DNA from: Desulfobulbus elongatus DSM 2908
GTDB taxonomy: Bacteria > Desulfobacterota > Desulfobulbia > Desulfobulbales > Desulfobulbaceae
DNA length: 64,000 nucleotides
Direction of reading: 5' to 3'
Assembly: GCF_000621145.1 (NCBI RefSeq)
Contig: NZ_JHZB01000006.1
Location: 1-64,000, forward strand
Position 1 is the first letter of the stretch; each line of letters starts with the position of its first letter. Of the stretch, positions 38,452 to 48,871 are shown in pieces. Under the pieces are notes generated by a model. The model searched no databases. It saw only the letters and a program-made list of their open reading frames with translations, and was not told where the DNA came from. The position numbers were made by a program, and so were the translations under genes.

Positions 38452-39194
38452 CCGGCAGGGGCGAGTTGCGGGTGTATGCCGATGCGGAAGCGCTCGCCCA
38501 GGCGGCGGCGGAGCTGTGCGCCGAAACAATGCAAGCCGCGGTGGCTGCCCGCGGCCGGTGCGGCGTGCTCCTGGCCGGCGGCGCTACCCCGCGCCGTGCC
38601 TACGAGCTGCTGGCCGGGGAACCGCTGGCGCAGAACATTCCCTGGCATCAGGTGCATGTCTTCTGGGGCGACGAACGCTGCCTGCCGGCGGGCGATGCGC
38701 GCCGCAACGAGACCATGGCCCGCCTGGCCCTGCTCGACCGGGTGCCGGTTCCGCCGGAGCAGGTGCACGCCATCGACTGCGCCGGCGCCCCGGAACAGGT
38801 GGCGGAATTCTATGCCGACCAACTGCACTGCTTCTTCGCCGGCCGGCCGCCCCGATTCGATCTGGCGATCCTCGGCCTGGGGGACGACGGCCATACGGCC
38901 TCGCTTCTGCCCGATGCCGCCGCCCTGGCCGAGCAACAGCGCTGGACTGCGGTCACCAAACGGCCGGAGGAGCCGTTTGCGCGCGTTACCCTGACCGCGC
39001 CGCTGCTCAACCAGGCCCGGCTGGTGGTGTTTCTGGTGAGCGGCCAAGGCAAGGCCGCCGTCCTGCGCGCGGCCCTGACCGGAGAACAGCCGCGGCTGCC
39101 GGTCCACCTGATCCGGCCGGCCGGCGGCGGTCTGCTGTGGCTGGCCGACCGCGCCGCCGCGAGCCTGCTGGCGGAAGGAGGCGGCACGGCCTGA
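38448..39194 (+). CDS. pgl: 6-phosphogluconolactonase (DevB/Pgl)
   Basis: This 248-residue enzyme hydrolyses 6-phosphogluconolactone, completing the oxidative branch with gnd and zwf. Family motifs are LLAGGATPRRAYELLAG, VFWGDERCLPAGDARRNETM and the catalytic-site block ILGLGDDGHTASLLP. The ATG overlaps the zwf stop by four bases. The gene order gnd-zwf-pgl makes a complete oxidative pentose phosphate operon. Confidence 0.96.
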   Translation: MTGRGELRVYADAEALAQAAAELCAETMQAAVAARGRCGVLLAGGATPRRAYELLAGEPLAQNIPWHQVHVFWGDERCLPAGDARRNETMARLALLDRVPVPPEQVHAIDCAGAPEQVAEFYADQLHCFFAGRPPRFDLAILGLGDDGHTASLLPDAAALAEQQRWTAVTKRPEEPFARVTLTAPLLNQARLVVFLVSGQGKAAVLRAALTGEQPRLPVHLIRPAGGGLLWLADRAAASLLAEGGGTA

Positions 39195-39229
39195 AGATCC
39201 GTCCCCGGCAGGCCGCGTCCCCGGCCGCC

Positions 39230-40687
<1,458 letters not shown>

Positions 40688-40770
40688 GGCGTGAGTGATG
40701 GTGAATGAATGGCCGGGCCTGCCCGGCAGGGCCGCCGCCCGCGCGACGGGGCGCGGGACGGCGGGAAAAT

Positions 40771-41787
40771 TCAGCGAAAGAGGATGGCGCGCGACACCTG
40801 GCTCACATCCGCCGTGCCGGTGAGCAGCATGGCCTGGAGCAGTTCGTTTTTGAACTGGTTGAGCATCAGGGCCACGCCCTCCCGGCCGCCGCCGAAGGCG
40901 GCCACGACCAGCGGCCGGCCGACGAGCACGGCGTCCGCGCCCAGGGCCAGCAGCTTGAGCACGTCGGCGCCGCTGCGCACGCCACCGTCGGCGAAGATGA
41001 TCGTCCTGCCCTTGACCCGGTCGGCGATTTCGGCCAGGACCTCGGCCGCGCCGGGGGCGAAATCGAGCACCCGGCCGCCGTGGTTGGAAACCACGATCGC
41101 CGCCGCTCCGGCCCGCACCGCCGCCTCGGCCTCGTCAACGGTCATGATCCCCTTGACGATGAAGGGCAGTTTGGTGGCGCCGATCACTTCCTGCAGCTCC
41201 TCGAAGGTCTTGGGGCCCACCGGCTGGCCCTTCATGGCCATGGTCACCAGGCCGGCGCCGTCGACATCCATGCCCGTGGCCAGCACGCCGGCCTCTTCCG
41301 CCTCGCGGAGGTATTGCACAACCACCTCCTGGGCCCGCGGCTTGATGATGGCGATGGTGCTCGCCGGGTGCGCCTTGCCGGCCGCCAGCCCGCTGCCGTA
41401 CATGGTCGGGTCGGCGCCGTCGCCGGTCATGGCGATGGTGCCGGCCTGGAGGGCGCCGGCCGCGAGTTCGGCCACGAACGCCTCCTCGGTCATGGCGCCG
41501 CCCATATTGTAGGTGGAACCGGTCATCGGCGCCACCAGAATGGGCATGGCCAGGGTTGTGCCCCACAGGGCGAGGGAAAGCGTGGGCTCCTTCACCGGGT
41601 GGATGGTCCGCATCTGCAGGCGCACCCGCGCCAGGGCCTCGACATTGGCCTTAAACGACGAGGCGGTGCCCAGGCCGCCCATGCCGGGCACCTCGCCGGC
41701 GCAGGCCCGGCCGTCGCAGACCGGGCAGACCCGGCAGAAGCCTTTCAGTTTGTGCCGGGCGTTTTCCCGGACGGTTTTCATGTCCAT
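40771..41787 (-). CDS. FMN-dependent alpha-hydroxy-acid dehydrogenase with cysteine-rich N-terminus
   Basis: This 338-residue FMN TIM-barrel protein is related to lactate and glycolate oxidases. It has the catalytic histidine motif VVSNHGGRVLD, the phosphate-binding block FADGGVRSGADVLKLLALGA, and VLVGRPLVV. The first 35 residues replace the usual N-terminal region with a cysteine cluster CRVCPVCDGRACAG, which could hold a metal or iron-sulfur centre. It belongs to a subgroup common in anaerobes; a dehydrogenase passing electrons to a partner, rather than an oxygen-using oxidase, is the sensible reading. The substrate is unknown. It lies 83 bases downstream... on the upstream side of pyk, same strand. 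Confidence 0.82.
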   Translation of the reverse strand: MDMKTVRENARHKLKGFCRVCPVCDGRACAGEVPGMGGLGTASSFKANVEALARVRLQMRTIHPVKEPTLSLALWGTTLAMPILVAPMTGSTYNMGGAMTEEAFVAELAAGALQAGTIAMTGDGADPTMYGSGLAAGKAHPASTIAIIKPRAQEVVVQYLREAEEAGVLATGMDVDGAGLVTMAMKGQPVGPKTFEELQEVIGATKLPFIVKGIMTVDEAEAAVRAGAAAIVVSNHGGRVLDFAPGAAEVLAEIADRVKGRTIIFADGGVRSGADVLKLLALGADAVLVGRPLVVAAFGGGREGVALMLNQFKNELLQAMLLTGTADVSQVSRAILFR

Positions 41788-42004
41788 CGATGTTCCTCCT
41801 CTCCCGCGCGGGTCCGGCCGTACCGCGCCCCGGTTGCACGCCGCGACTGCGGGGAGATGTCTGTTCAGTCAGAGACGGTATGATCTATGCCCTGCCGCCG
41901 CGCAAGCGACCGGCAATGGAGCCGCCCTCCGCGCCCGGACCGGTCGTATTCATCCCGGCGGCCCGAACGGGCGGCCTTTCGTGCTTCCCCCTGTCTTTTC
42001 GTTG

Positions 42005-42056
42005 AGATCGGACCGACGAATCGCCTCAATCCGGTCGGTTGCGGTCGGCCCGATCT
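42005..42056. other. Nested inverted repeat in the 41788-42132 intergenic gap
   Basis: AGATCGG (42005-42011) pairs with CCGATCT (42050-42056), and just inside ACCGAC (42012-42017) pairs with GTCGGT (42034-42039), giving a two-part hairpin. No T run follows, so it is not a plain terminator. The rest of the 345-base gap holds only short, arginine- and proline-rich reading frames that I do not accept as genes. It could be a structured RNA or a repeat element. Confidence 0.45.
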
Positions 42057-42132
42057 GGAGCAGTTCATACCACCGCGCGCACGTCGCGGCAAACAAAATG
42101 GCGAGCAGGACGCCGGCCTCGCCACGGGCCGG

Positions 42133-42543
42133 TCAGTGCCGGGCGAATTCCGCCAGGGACTGGTCCAGGGAATCGCGCAGCCGGCTGTCGATGGGCGCCG
42201 GATTGCCCTCGGCATCGATCTTGACGTAGACCATCCGGGTCGAGCAGACCAGTTCCTCCAGATCCTGGTCGAAATCGAACCGCCGCGCCTCGACGTCGAT
42301 GGTCATGGAGGTGGTGCCGACCCTCTGCACGCTGGCGTAGATGCGCACGTGGTGGCTGATCTTGACCGGCCGCCGAAACAAAACCTCCTCCATTTTCAGG
42401 GTGACCATGGCCGGGGCGCGGCAGAGATAGCCGGCAAAGGCCGCCCCGGCCTCGTCCAGCCAGGACAGCATGGTGCCGCCGAAGAGGTTGCCGTTGAGGC
42501 CGATTTCGCTGGTGCGGCAGATTTTGGTGGCGACGTAATACAT
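42133..42543 (-). CDS. Hotdog-fold acyl-CoA thioesterase
   Basis: This 136-residue protein carries the hotdog-fold helix motif GLNGNLFGGTMLSWLDEAGA, with the catalytic-type Asp/Asn arrangement of the acyl-CoA hydrolase (YciA/4HBT) family, and a beta sheet (MVTLKMEEVLFRRPVKISHH). It should hydrolyse acyl-CoA to free acid. The ATG at 42543 starts the conserved domain; longer upstream extension is not homologous-looking and overlaps the radA promoter region. It is divergent from radA. Confidence 0.87.
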   Translation of the reverse strand: MYYVATKICRTSEIGLNGNLFGGTMLSWLDEAGAAFAGYLCRAPAMVTLKMEEVLFRRPVKISHHVRIYASVQRVGTTSMTIDVEARRFDFDQDLEELVCSTRMVYVKIDAEGNPAPIDSRLRDSLDQSLAEFARH

Positions 42544-42716
42544 GGGATGCTCCAGTCGGTGAAGGTGGGCGGCGGCCGTTGGCGAACAGGTTGCGTTCGG
42601 CCATGGCGCATTGTATAAGCTATCATACGAGTTCAGCGCCGGAATGCCACGGGAAAAGACGCGGCCCGGCCGTCCTCCGCAGCCGTTTCTTCGAACTTTT
42701 TGACCCAGGATCGCCC

Positions 42717-44081
42717 ATGCAGCCACCGAAAAAAGACGCGGCCCCGCTTTTTGTCTGCGGCCAGTGCGGTTTTGCCAGCCGCAAGTGGCTCGGCCGCTGT
42801 CCCGACTGCGGCGCCTGGGACAGCCTGACCGAACAGCGCCGGTCGACTGCGGCGCGGCCGGGCCGGACGCCGGCCACGGCCCAGCCCCTGGCCACGGCCG
42901 GCGAGGAGGAGTGCCTCCGCCTGGTGACCGGCATCGCCGAGATGGACCGGGTGCTCGGCGGAGGCATCGTGCCCGGTTCCCTGGTGCTGATCGGCGGCGA
43001 TCCGGGAATCGGCAAGTCCACCCTGATCCTACAACTGCTCGCCTCGCTGGCGGCCAAGGGGCTGCAGGTGCTCTACGTCACCGGCGAGGAGTCCATGCGC
43101 CAGATCCGCATGCGCGCCAACCGGCTCAGCATCAAGGACGAGGCCATCTTCCTCTCGACCGAGAACTGCGTCGAGGCCATGATCGACCTGGCCGCCACCA
43201 TGCGGCCGGCCCTGCTGGCAGTGGATTCGATCCAGACCGTGTACAGCGAGGAGGTCGGCTCGGCGCCGGGTTCGGTCACCCAGGTGCGCGAGGCCACGGC
43301 GCGGCTGCTGGCCCTGGCCAAGTCGAGCCACCTGCCGGTCCTGCTGGTCGGCCACGTCACCAAGGACGGCGCCATCGCCGGCCCGCGGGTCCTGGAGCAC
43401 ATGGTCGATACCGTGCTCTACTTCGAGGGCGACCGCGGCCAGGTGTTCCGCATCCTGCGCACGGTGAAGAACCGTTTCGGCTCCACCAACGAAATCGGCG
43501 TGTTCGAGATGCAGGAGAGCGGGCTGGCCGGGGTCGACAACCCCTCGGCGCTTTTCCTGGCCGAGCGGCCGGTCAATGTGCCGGGCTCGGTGGTCCTGCC
43601 CAGCGTCGAGGGCACCCGGCCGATCCTGGTCGAGGTCCAGGCCCTGGTCAGCCGCTCCAGCCTGGGCACGGCCCGGCGGACCGCCATCGGCGCCGATCCC
43701 CAGCGGCTGGCCCTGCTCACCGCGGTGCTGGAGAAGAAGCTGGGGGTGACCCTGTTCGACCACGACATCTTCCTCAACGTCGCCGGCGGCATCAGGATCA
43801 TCGAGCCGGCCCTCGACCTGGGGGTGGTGGCGGCGCTGCTGTCCAGTTTTTTCGAAAAACCCATCGATCCGGCCACGGTGGTCTGCGGCGAGGTCGGCCT
43901 GGCCGGTGAGGTCCGGGCCGTGGGCCAGATGGAGATGCGGTTGCGCGAGGCCGGTCGCCTGGGCTTCACCACCTTTTTCATGCCCGAATCCTCGGCCCGC
44001 CAGTTGCGGGGCAAGAAGAAAGAAGTCCTGCGGCTCGTGCCGGTGCGCACCGTGGCCGAACTGGCCGAACACCTGTTTTGA
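42717..44081 (+). CDS. radA: DNA repair protein RadA/Sms
   Basis: This 454-residue RecA-like branch-migration ATPase has a C4 zinc finger (Cys14, 17, 28, 31: CGQCG...CPDCG), Walker A GGDPGIGKST at ~93-102, the RadA-specific KNRFG motif (KNRFGSTNEIGVFEM), and a C-terminal Lon-protease-like domain (ADPQRLALLTAVLEKKLG; CGEVGLAGEVRAV). All parts have usual length and order. The start is the ATG at 42717 at the head of the zinc finger. lpd follows after 60 bases. Confidence 0.97.
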   Translation: MQPPKKDAAPLFVCGQCGFASRKWLGRCPDCGAWDSLTEQRRSTAARPGRTPATAQPLATAGEEECLRLVTGIAEMDRVLGGGIVPGSLVLIGGDPGIGKSTLILQLLASLAAKGLQVLYVTGEESMRQIRMRANRLSIKDEAIFLSTENCVEAMIDLAATMRPALLAVDSIQTVYSEEVGSAPGSVTQVREATARLLALAKSSHLPVLLVGHVTKDGAIAGPRVLEHMVDTVLYFEGDRGQVFRILRTVKNRFGSTNEIGVFEMQESGLAGVDNPSALFLAERPVNVPGSVVLPSVEGTRPILVEVQALVSRSSLGTARRTAIGADPQRLALLTAVLEKKLGVTLFDHDIFLNVAGGIRIIEPALDLGVVAALLSSFFEKPIDPATVVCGEVGLAGEVRAVGQMEMRLREAGRLGFTTFFMPESSARQLRGKKKEVLRLVPVRTVAELAEHLF

Positions 44082-44141
44082 GGCCTGCAACGCACTGTTT
44101 TGCCGGCTTGTCCTCCTGATTTTCCGAAGCGAGAGTTGTCC

Positions 44142-45560
44142 ATGGAACATGCAATCGAAACCGGCGTCGCCATCCTCGGCGGCGGGCCGGGCGGCTATAC
44201 GGCGGCCTTCCGCGCCGCCGACCTGGGGCTCGATGTCTGCCTGATCGAACAGGGCGGCCGGCTGGGCGGGGTCTGCCTCAATGTGGGCTGCATCCCGTCG
44301 AAAACCCTGCTCCATGCGGTTGCGGCCATCGAGGAGGCGCGGGCCGCGGCCGCCTTCGGCCTGCGGTTCGACGGGCTCGCCATCGACATCGAGGCCCTGC
44401 GGGCCCACAAGGCCAAGATCGTGGGACAACTGGCCGGCGGCCTGGACGGCCTGGCCAAGGCCCGCAAGATCACCCGGCTCACCGGCCGCGGCCGTTTTGC
44501 CGACGGCCGGACCCTGGTGGTCGACGGTCCGGCGGGGACGACCAGGGTCCGGTTCAACCAGGCGGTGATCGCCACCGGCTCGCGGCCGGCTCCTCTGACC
44601 GCTGCGCCGCGCGATCCCCGCATCTGGGACTCCACCGAGGCCCTGGCCCTGCCTTTGGTGCCGCCGCGGCTGCTGATCGTGGGCGGCGGCATCATCGGCC
44701 TGGAGATGGCCCAAGTCTACCACGCCCTGGGCGCCGCCATCACCATCGTCGAAAGCGAGCCGCAGATCATCCCGGCCGCCGACCGCGACGTGGTGCAGCC
44801 GCTTTTCCTGCACGTCAAAAACAGATACCAGATCCGGACCGGGACCAGGGTGGCGGCGATGACGGCCCTGGCCGAGGGCATCGAGGTAGGGCTGACCGGC
44901 GCGACCGAGGCCACCGAGGTGTTCGACGCCGTGCTGGTGGCGGTGGGCCGCCGGCCCAACACCGGCGGCCTCGGCCTGGAAGCGCTGGGCCTGGCGGCCG
45001 ACGGGCGCGGCTTTCTTGCGGTCGATGGGCAACTGCGCACGGCAGTACCCCACATCTTCTCCATCGGCGACGTCACCGGCGAGCCGATGCTGGCCCACAA
45101 GGCCGTGCACCAGGGCAAGGTGGCCGCCGAGGCGATTGCCGGCCGGTCCTCGGTCTTTGCGCCCGCGGCCATCCCCTCGGTGGCCTACACCAGCCCGGAG
45201 GTCGCCTGGGTGGGGCTGACCGAGCGGGAGGCGGAACAGCGGGGCCTGGCCTGCGTCAAAGGCAAGTTTCCTTGGGGCGCCAGCGGCCGGGCGCTCACCG
45301 CCGGGGCCGGCATCGGAGTGAGCAAGGCCCTGTTCGACGCCGCCAGCGGCCGCCTGCTCGGGGCCGGCATCTGCGGGAGCAACGCCGGCGAGCTGATCCA
45401 CGAGGCAACGCTCGCCCTGGAGACCGGCGCCACGGCCGAGACCATCGCCCGGACCGTGCACGCCCATCCCACCCTGGCCGAAACCTTTGCCGGCGCCGCC
45501 GAGGCCGCCTGCGGTTCGAGCACCGACCTGCTGCCGGCCAGGCCGCGAAAACGCACGTAA
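44142..45560 (+). CDS. lpd: Dihydrolipoyl dehydrogenase
   Basis: This 472-residue flavoprotein reoxidises dihydrolipoyl groups of 2-oxoacid dehydrogenase or glycine cleavage complexes with NAD+. FAD motif GGGPGGYTAAFRAADLG; redox disulfide Cys45/Cys50 in GGVCLNVGCIPSK; NAD motif IVGGGIIGLEMAQVYHALG; C-terminal dimerisation domain with the catalytic pair in HAHPTLAETFAGAAE. No E1 or E2 genes lie in the window, so its complex is encoded elsewhere. pyrC starts 12 bases later on the same strand. Confidence 0.95.
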   Translation: MEHAIETGVAILGGGPGGYTAAFRAADLGLDVCLIEQGGRLGGVCLNVGCIPSKTLLHAVAAIEEARAAAAFGLRFDGLAIDIEALRAHKAKIVGQLAGGLDGLAKARKITRLTGRGRFADGRTLVVDGPAGTTRVRFNQAVIATGSRPAPLTAAPRDPRIWDSTEALALPLVPPRLLIVGGGIIGLEMAQVYHALGAAITIVESEPQIIPAADRDVVQPLFLHVKNRYQIRTGTRVAAMTALAEGIEVGLTGATEATEVFDAVLVAVGRRPNTGGLGLEALGLAADGRGFLAVDGQLRTAVPHIFSIGDVTGEPMLAHKAVHQGKVAAEAIAGRSSVFAPAAIPSVAYTSPEVAWVGLTEREAEQRGLACVKGKFPWGASGRALTAGAGIGVSKALFDAASGRLLGAGICGSNAGELIHEATLALETGATAETIARTVHAHPTLAETFAGAAEAACGSSTDLLPARPRKRT

Positions 45561-45572
45561 CGGAGCGCGATC

Positions 45573-46610
45573 ATGGAACTGACCCTCGACACCCCGCTCG
45601 ACATGCACCTCCACCTGCGCGAGGGCGACATGCTCCGCCTGGTTGCCCCGTTCAGCGCCGCCCAGTTCGCCGGCGGGGTGGTCATGCCCAACCTGGTGCA
45701 GCCGGTGGACAGCCTGGAGCGGGTCCGCGCCTACCGGGCCGCCATTGCTGCGGCCTGCGGCGCCGAGCCCTTTGTCCCCTATATGACCCTGTTCTTCCGC
45801 GACTACAGCCGCGAGGAACTGGTCGCAGCCAAAGAGGAGATCATCGGCGTCAAGCTCTATCCGGCCGGGATCACCACCCAGAGCGAGGCCGGCGTGCGCG
45901 ATTTCGACCGGATCGGCCCCACCGTGGCCCTGCTGGAGGAGTTGGACATCCCGTTGCTGGTGCACGGCGAAACCACCGGTTTCGTCATGGACCGGGAAGA
46001 GGAGTTCCTGGCGGTGTACCGGTGGCTGGCCGAAACCTTTCCCCGGCTGCGCCTGGTGATGGAACACATCACCACCGCCGCGGCAATCGAATTCCTCGAC
46101 CGCTTCGAGACGGTGGCGGCCACGGTCACCCTGCACCACCTGCTGATCACCCTGGACGACGTGGCCGGCAGCCTGTTGCGGCCGGATCTGTTCTGCAAGC
46201 CCATCGCCAAGACGCCGCGCGACCGCGCCGCCCTGCGGCAGGCCGTGCTGGGCGGCCATCCCCGCCTGCTGTTCGGTTCCGATTCCGCCCCCCATCCCCG
46301 CCATAAAAAAGAATGCCTCGGCTGCGCCGCCGGGGTCTTCTCCGCCCCGGTGGCCCTGCCGGCCCTGGTGGAGCTGTTCGAGCAGGCCGGATGCCTGGAG
46401 CATCTGCCGGCCTTTGTCTCGGCCAATGCCCGCCGCCTGTACCGGATCGAGCTGCCGGCGAAGGGGGTGCGGCTGGCGCGGCTTCCCTGGCGAGTGCCGG
46501 AGCACTATGCAAGGGTTTGTCCGTTTCTTGCCGGTAAAACACTTGGTTGGAAGTTGGAAAACGATATGGCCGGTCCGGTTTCGATTGAAAGGGGGCAGGG
46601 AAGATGGTAA
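45573..46610 (+). CDS. pyrC: Dihydroorotase
   Basis: This 345-residue enzyme makes dihydroorotate from carbamoyl aspartate in pyrimidine synthesis. The length and the N-terminal zinc motif DMHLHLREGD (His12, His14) match the E. coli PyrC type. The lysine that is carboxylated is in VKLYPAGITT (~94), further metal ligands lie in LVHGE and the HHLLITLDD region, and the C-terminal aspartate motif is FGSDSAPH. The gene overlaps the start of the SUI1 gene by seven bases. Confidence 0.96.
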   Translation: MELTLDTPLDMHLHLREGDMLRLVAPFSAAQFAGGVVMPNLVQPVDSLERVRAYRAAIAAACGAEPFVPYMTLFFRDYSREELVAAKEEIIGVKLYPAGITTQSEAGVRDFDRIGPTVALLEELDIPLLVHGETTGFVMDREEEFLAVYRWLAETFPRLRLVMEHITTAAAIEFLDRFETVAATVTLHHLLITLDDVAGSLLRPDLFCKPIAKTPRDRAALRQAVLGGHPRLLFGSDSAPHPRHKKECLGCAAGVFSAPVALPALVELFEQAGCLEHLPAFVSANARRLYRIELPAKGVRLARLPWRVPEHYARVCPFLAGKTLGWKLENDMAGPVSIERGQGRW

Positions 46611-46969
46611 CCAAAACCGCACGATCCGCCGTCCCGGTCTATTCCACCGGGCAGGGCAGGCTCTGCCCCGGATGCGGCCAACCGATGGCCTCGTGTTCCT
46701 GCAAGACGAAGGCGGCCGCCCCCAGGGGCGACGGTATCGTCCGGGTGGGGCGGGCGACCAAGGGACGCAAGGGCAGCGGCGTCACGGTGATCACCGGCCT
46801 TGCCCTGAACCCGGAGCAGCTCCGCGAACTGGCCGGTCGCCTGAAAAAGCAGTGCGGCGCCGGCGGCGCCGTCAAGGATGGCGCCATCGAGATCCAGGGC
46901 GACCACCGCGACCTGCTGATAACCACGTTGCAAGGGCTCGGCTACACCGTCAAACGGGCGGGCGGCTGA
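46604..46969 (+). CDS. SUI1/YciH family translation factor
   Basis: This 121-residue protein has the SUI1 (eIF1-like) fold: RVGRATKGRKGSGVTVITGL, then KKQCGAGGAVKDGAIEIQGDH and the terminal LLITTLQGLGYTVK strand. A short cysteine-bearing N-terminus (CPGCGQPMASCSC) may bind zinc, as in other bacterial YciH proteins. It probably binds the ribosomal P site and affects start-codon selection under stress. It overlaps the pyrC stop. Confidence 0.93.
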   Translation: MVTKTARSAVPVYSTGQGRLCPGCGQPMASCSCKTKAAAPRGDGIVRVGRATKGRKGSGVTVITGLALNPEQLRELAGRLKKQCGAGGAVKDGAIEIQGDHRDLLITTLQGLGYTVKRAGG

Positions 46970-47178
46970 CCACCGCCCCGGCTTCTTTCCGCGCATCATG
47001 CGCAGCTCGGAGCGGATGCCTTTCCGGTTGCGCCGCGACCCCGTCGTTGGCCCCTCGCCACCGTCCGCAGTGTGCCTCTATGCATCGATTCAGGAAAAAA
47101 CAGTTCAAAAAACGGCAAGGACGAACGCCCGGCGCCACCTGATGCGGCGCGGCGTCCGCTCCTGCGCCACAATACGCA

Positions 47179-47247
47179 TGCGGCCGTCCTTTTTTGCTGT
47201 CTGGGCGCTGATATCAATTTTTGCAACTGCACAAACACTTCCATGAA
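47179..47247 (+). other. Possible short hydrophobic leader ORF coupled to nhaA
   Basis: A frame of 22 codons (MRPSFFAVWALISIFATAQT...) ends in a TGA (47244-47246) that overlaps the nhaA ATG at 47243. A single hydrophobic helix and coupling would fit a regulatory leader peptide, but no ribosome-binding site precedes it. The remainder of the 46970-47242 gap shows a small GCGCAT/ATGCGC hairpin near 46991 and nothing else I can support. Confidence 0.25.
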
Positions 47248-48625
47248 AGTCACCCCTGCCAAGACTTTTTTGCCCCCTGTCCAACGCCTTGCCGATAAGG
47301 CCTTTCTGGCTTTTGAGCGATTCATCCATGTCGAAGCCATGAGCGGCATTGTGCTGCTGGTGACCACCATCGCTGCCCTGGCCCTGGCAAATTCACCCCT
47401 TGCCGCTGATTTTGAGCAGTTCTGGCATCTGCCCCTGACCATCGGACTGGGGGACTACGTCTTCTCACACTCCCTGCACTTCTGGATCAACGACGTTCTG
47501 ATGACGATTTTCTTCCTGGTCGTTGGCATGGAGATCCGCAAGGAGATGCATGACGGCGCCTTGGCGGATGTCAGGTCAGCCTCCCTGCCCTTCGTCGGCG
47601 CCGCCGGTGGTGTGATCCTGCCGGCCCTGATGTATCTCGCATTGAACACGGATGCCACGGTGCGGCATGGCTGGGCCGTGCCGACCGCCACGGACATCGC
47701 CTTTGCCGTGGGCATCCTCACGCTCCTGGGCAAGGCGGTGCCGTCTTCGGCGCGGATCTTCCTGCTGACCCTGGCCATTATTGATGATATTGTCGCGGTC
47801 CTGATCATTGCCTTGTTTTACTCGGGCGGCTTGGATGTCTCGGGCTTTTTCATCGCCGGCGGCGGCATTCTGGCGGTGTTTTTTCTGCAGTGGATCGGGG
47901 TGGGCTCGGCCTGGGCCTATATTCTGCCCGGTGTCCTGCTCTGGTACGGACTGCTGAAGACCGGCGCCCACCCGACCCTGGCGGGCGTTGTCCTTGGTCT
48001 GATCACGCCGACGCGACAAGTCAGAAAATCGGCCCCTCCCCCGGAGCTGGCCTCAGAGGCGATCATTGACTATGTCGAGAAAAAAAACGGCTCCCATGAT
48101 CTGGCCGTCTTGATGCGCCCGGTCAAGCGTCTGCGCTATGCCCAGCGGGAACTTCTGCCGCCGGTGGTCCGCATCCAAATGATTCTGCATCCCTGGGTCG
48201 CTTTTATGGTCATGCCCCTGTTCGCCTTTGCCAATGCCGGGGTCAGCTTCGGCGATGTGCACCTGAGCGGAGGCGGTCCGGTGACGGTTTTTCTCGGCGT
48301 AAGCCTTGGTCTGGTCTTTGGCAAACCCATTGGTGTCTTTGCGCTGAGCTGGCTCTCGGTGCGGATGGGCTGGTGCAGCCTGCCTGCGGGCATGACCTGG
48401 AGTTGGGGTGTGCTGGTGGGGTTGTTGGCGGGTATCGGCTTCACCATGTCGATGTTTATTGCCAACCTGGCCTTTACCGACCAGGAATTGCTGAACGCAT
48501 CCAAGGTGGGCATCCTGCTTGGCACGGTCATGGCCGGCATTGTGGGCCTGGTTTATGGGCGCTTGCTGATTGCGCACCGCAAGAAGAAGGGCGGGCAGCG
48601 CGGGGAGGAGACGTGCTGTTCTTGA
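47243..48625 (+). CDS. nhaA: Na+/H+ antiporter NhaA
   Basis: This 460-residue antiporter exports sodium in exchange for protons. It has the signature of the two membrane aspartates LAIIDDIVAVLII (~185), the VGMEIRKEMHDGAL and WAVPTATDIAFAVGILTLLG motifs, and the GKPIGVF segment in helix X. The start is the ATG at 47243. Sequence upstream in the same frame is cysteine-rich and unlike the family. It is monocistronic. A T-rich hairpin at 48754-48779 follows. Confidence 0.95.
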   Translation: MKVTPAKTFLPPVQRLADKAFLAFERFIHVEAMSGIVLLVTTIAALALANSPLAADFEQFWHLPLTIGLGDYVFSHSLHFWINDVLMTIFFLVVGMEIRKEMHDGALADVRSASLPFVGAAGGVILPALMYLALNTDATVRHGWAVPTATDIAFAVGILTLLGKAVPSSARIFLLTLAIIDDIVAVLIIALFYSGGLDVSGFFIAGGGILAVFFLQWIGVGSAWAYILPGVLLWYGLLKTGAHPTLAGVVLGLITPTRQVRKSAPPPELASEAIIDYVEKKNGSHDLAVLMRPVKRLRYAQRELLPPVVRIQMILHPWVAFMVMPLFAFANAGVSFGDVHLSGGGPVTVFLGVSLGLVFGKPIGVFALSWLSVRMGWCSLPAGMTWSWGVLVGLLAGIGFTMSMFIANLAFTDQELLNASKVGILLGTVMAGIVGLVYGRLLIAHRKKKGGQRGEETCCS

Positions 48626-48753
48626 TGCCAAGCGGCGACCAGTGGAATCTCCTCTTGCGCCCGCGGGAGGCCTCGCCCCTTGCTGCTTTGCACAGCACAG
48701 TCCGGAGAAAAAAGGGATAGCCTCCGGGGTTCCTTGGGTATCGTCCCATATTT

Positions 48754-48779
48754 CCGTAAAAAAATGTGATTTTTTCCGG
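48754..48779 (+). terminator. Weak hairpin terminator downstream of nhaA
   Basis: CCG-AAAAAA pairs with TTTTTT-CGG around a short TGTGA-type loop, an A/T-rich symmetric hairpin of the kind found at transcript ends. It has no GC-rich core, so activity is uncertain. A CCGGAG/CTCCGG hairpin lies about 50 bases earlier. Confidence 0.4.
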
Positions 48780-48808
48780 CGGACCTCCTGGCGGACAGGG
48801 AAAGGAGA

Positions 48809-48838
48809 TTGACACCTGTCTTGATTTTTTATTATACA
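48809..48838 (+). promoter_or_regulatory. Promoter of the PadR-radical SAM-ABC cluster
   Basis: A perfect TTGACA (48809-48814) is followed by an 18-base AT-rich spacer and TATACA (48833-48838). CTTGATTTT (48820-48828) and AAAACAAGGT (48850-48859) form an imperfect inverted repeat flanking the -10, a likely site for the regulator encoded just downstream. Confidence 0.6.
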
Positions 48839-48871
48839 ATGTCGAATACAAAACAAGGTCGGGTATCTGTT

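Noticed and set aside
41790-42005. Small ORF in the intergenic gap after the FMN dehydrogenase
   Set aside because: Its product is Pro/Arg-rich with no start signal; the adjacent hairpin is the only supported feature there.
43029-46622. Minus-strand frame of ~1200 residues opposite radA, lpd and pyrC
   Set aside because: Three well-recognised genes on the plus strand explain this stretch. The antisense product has no domain pattern.
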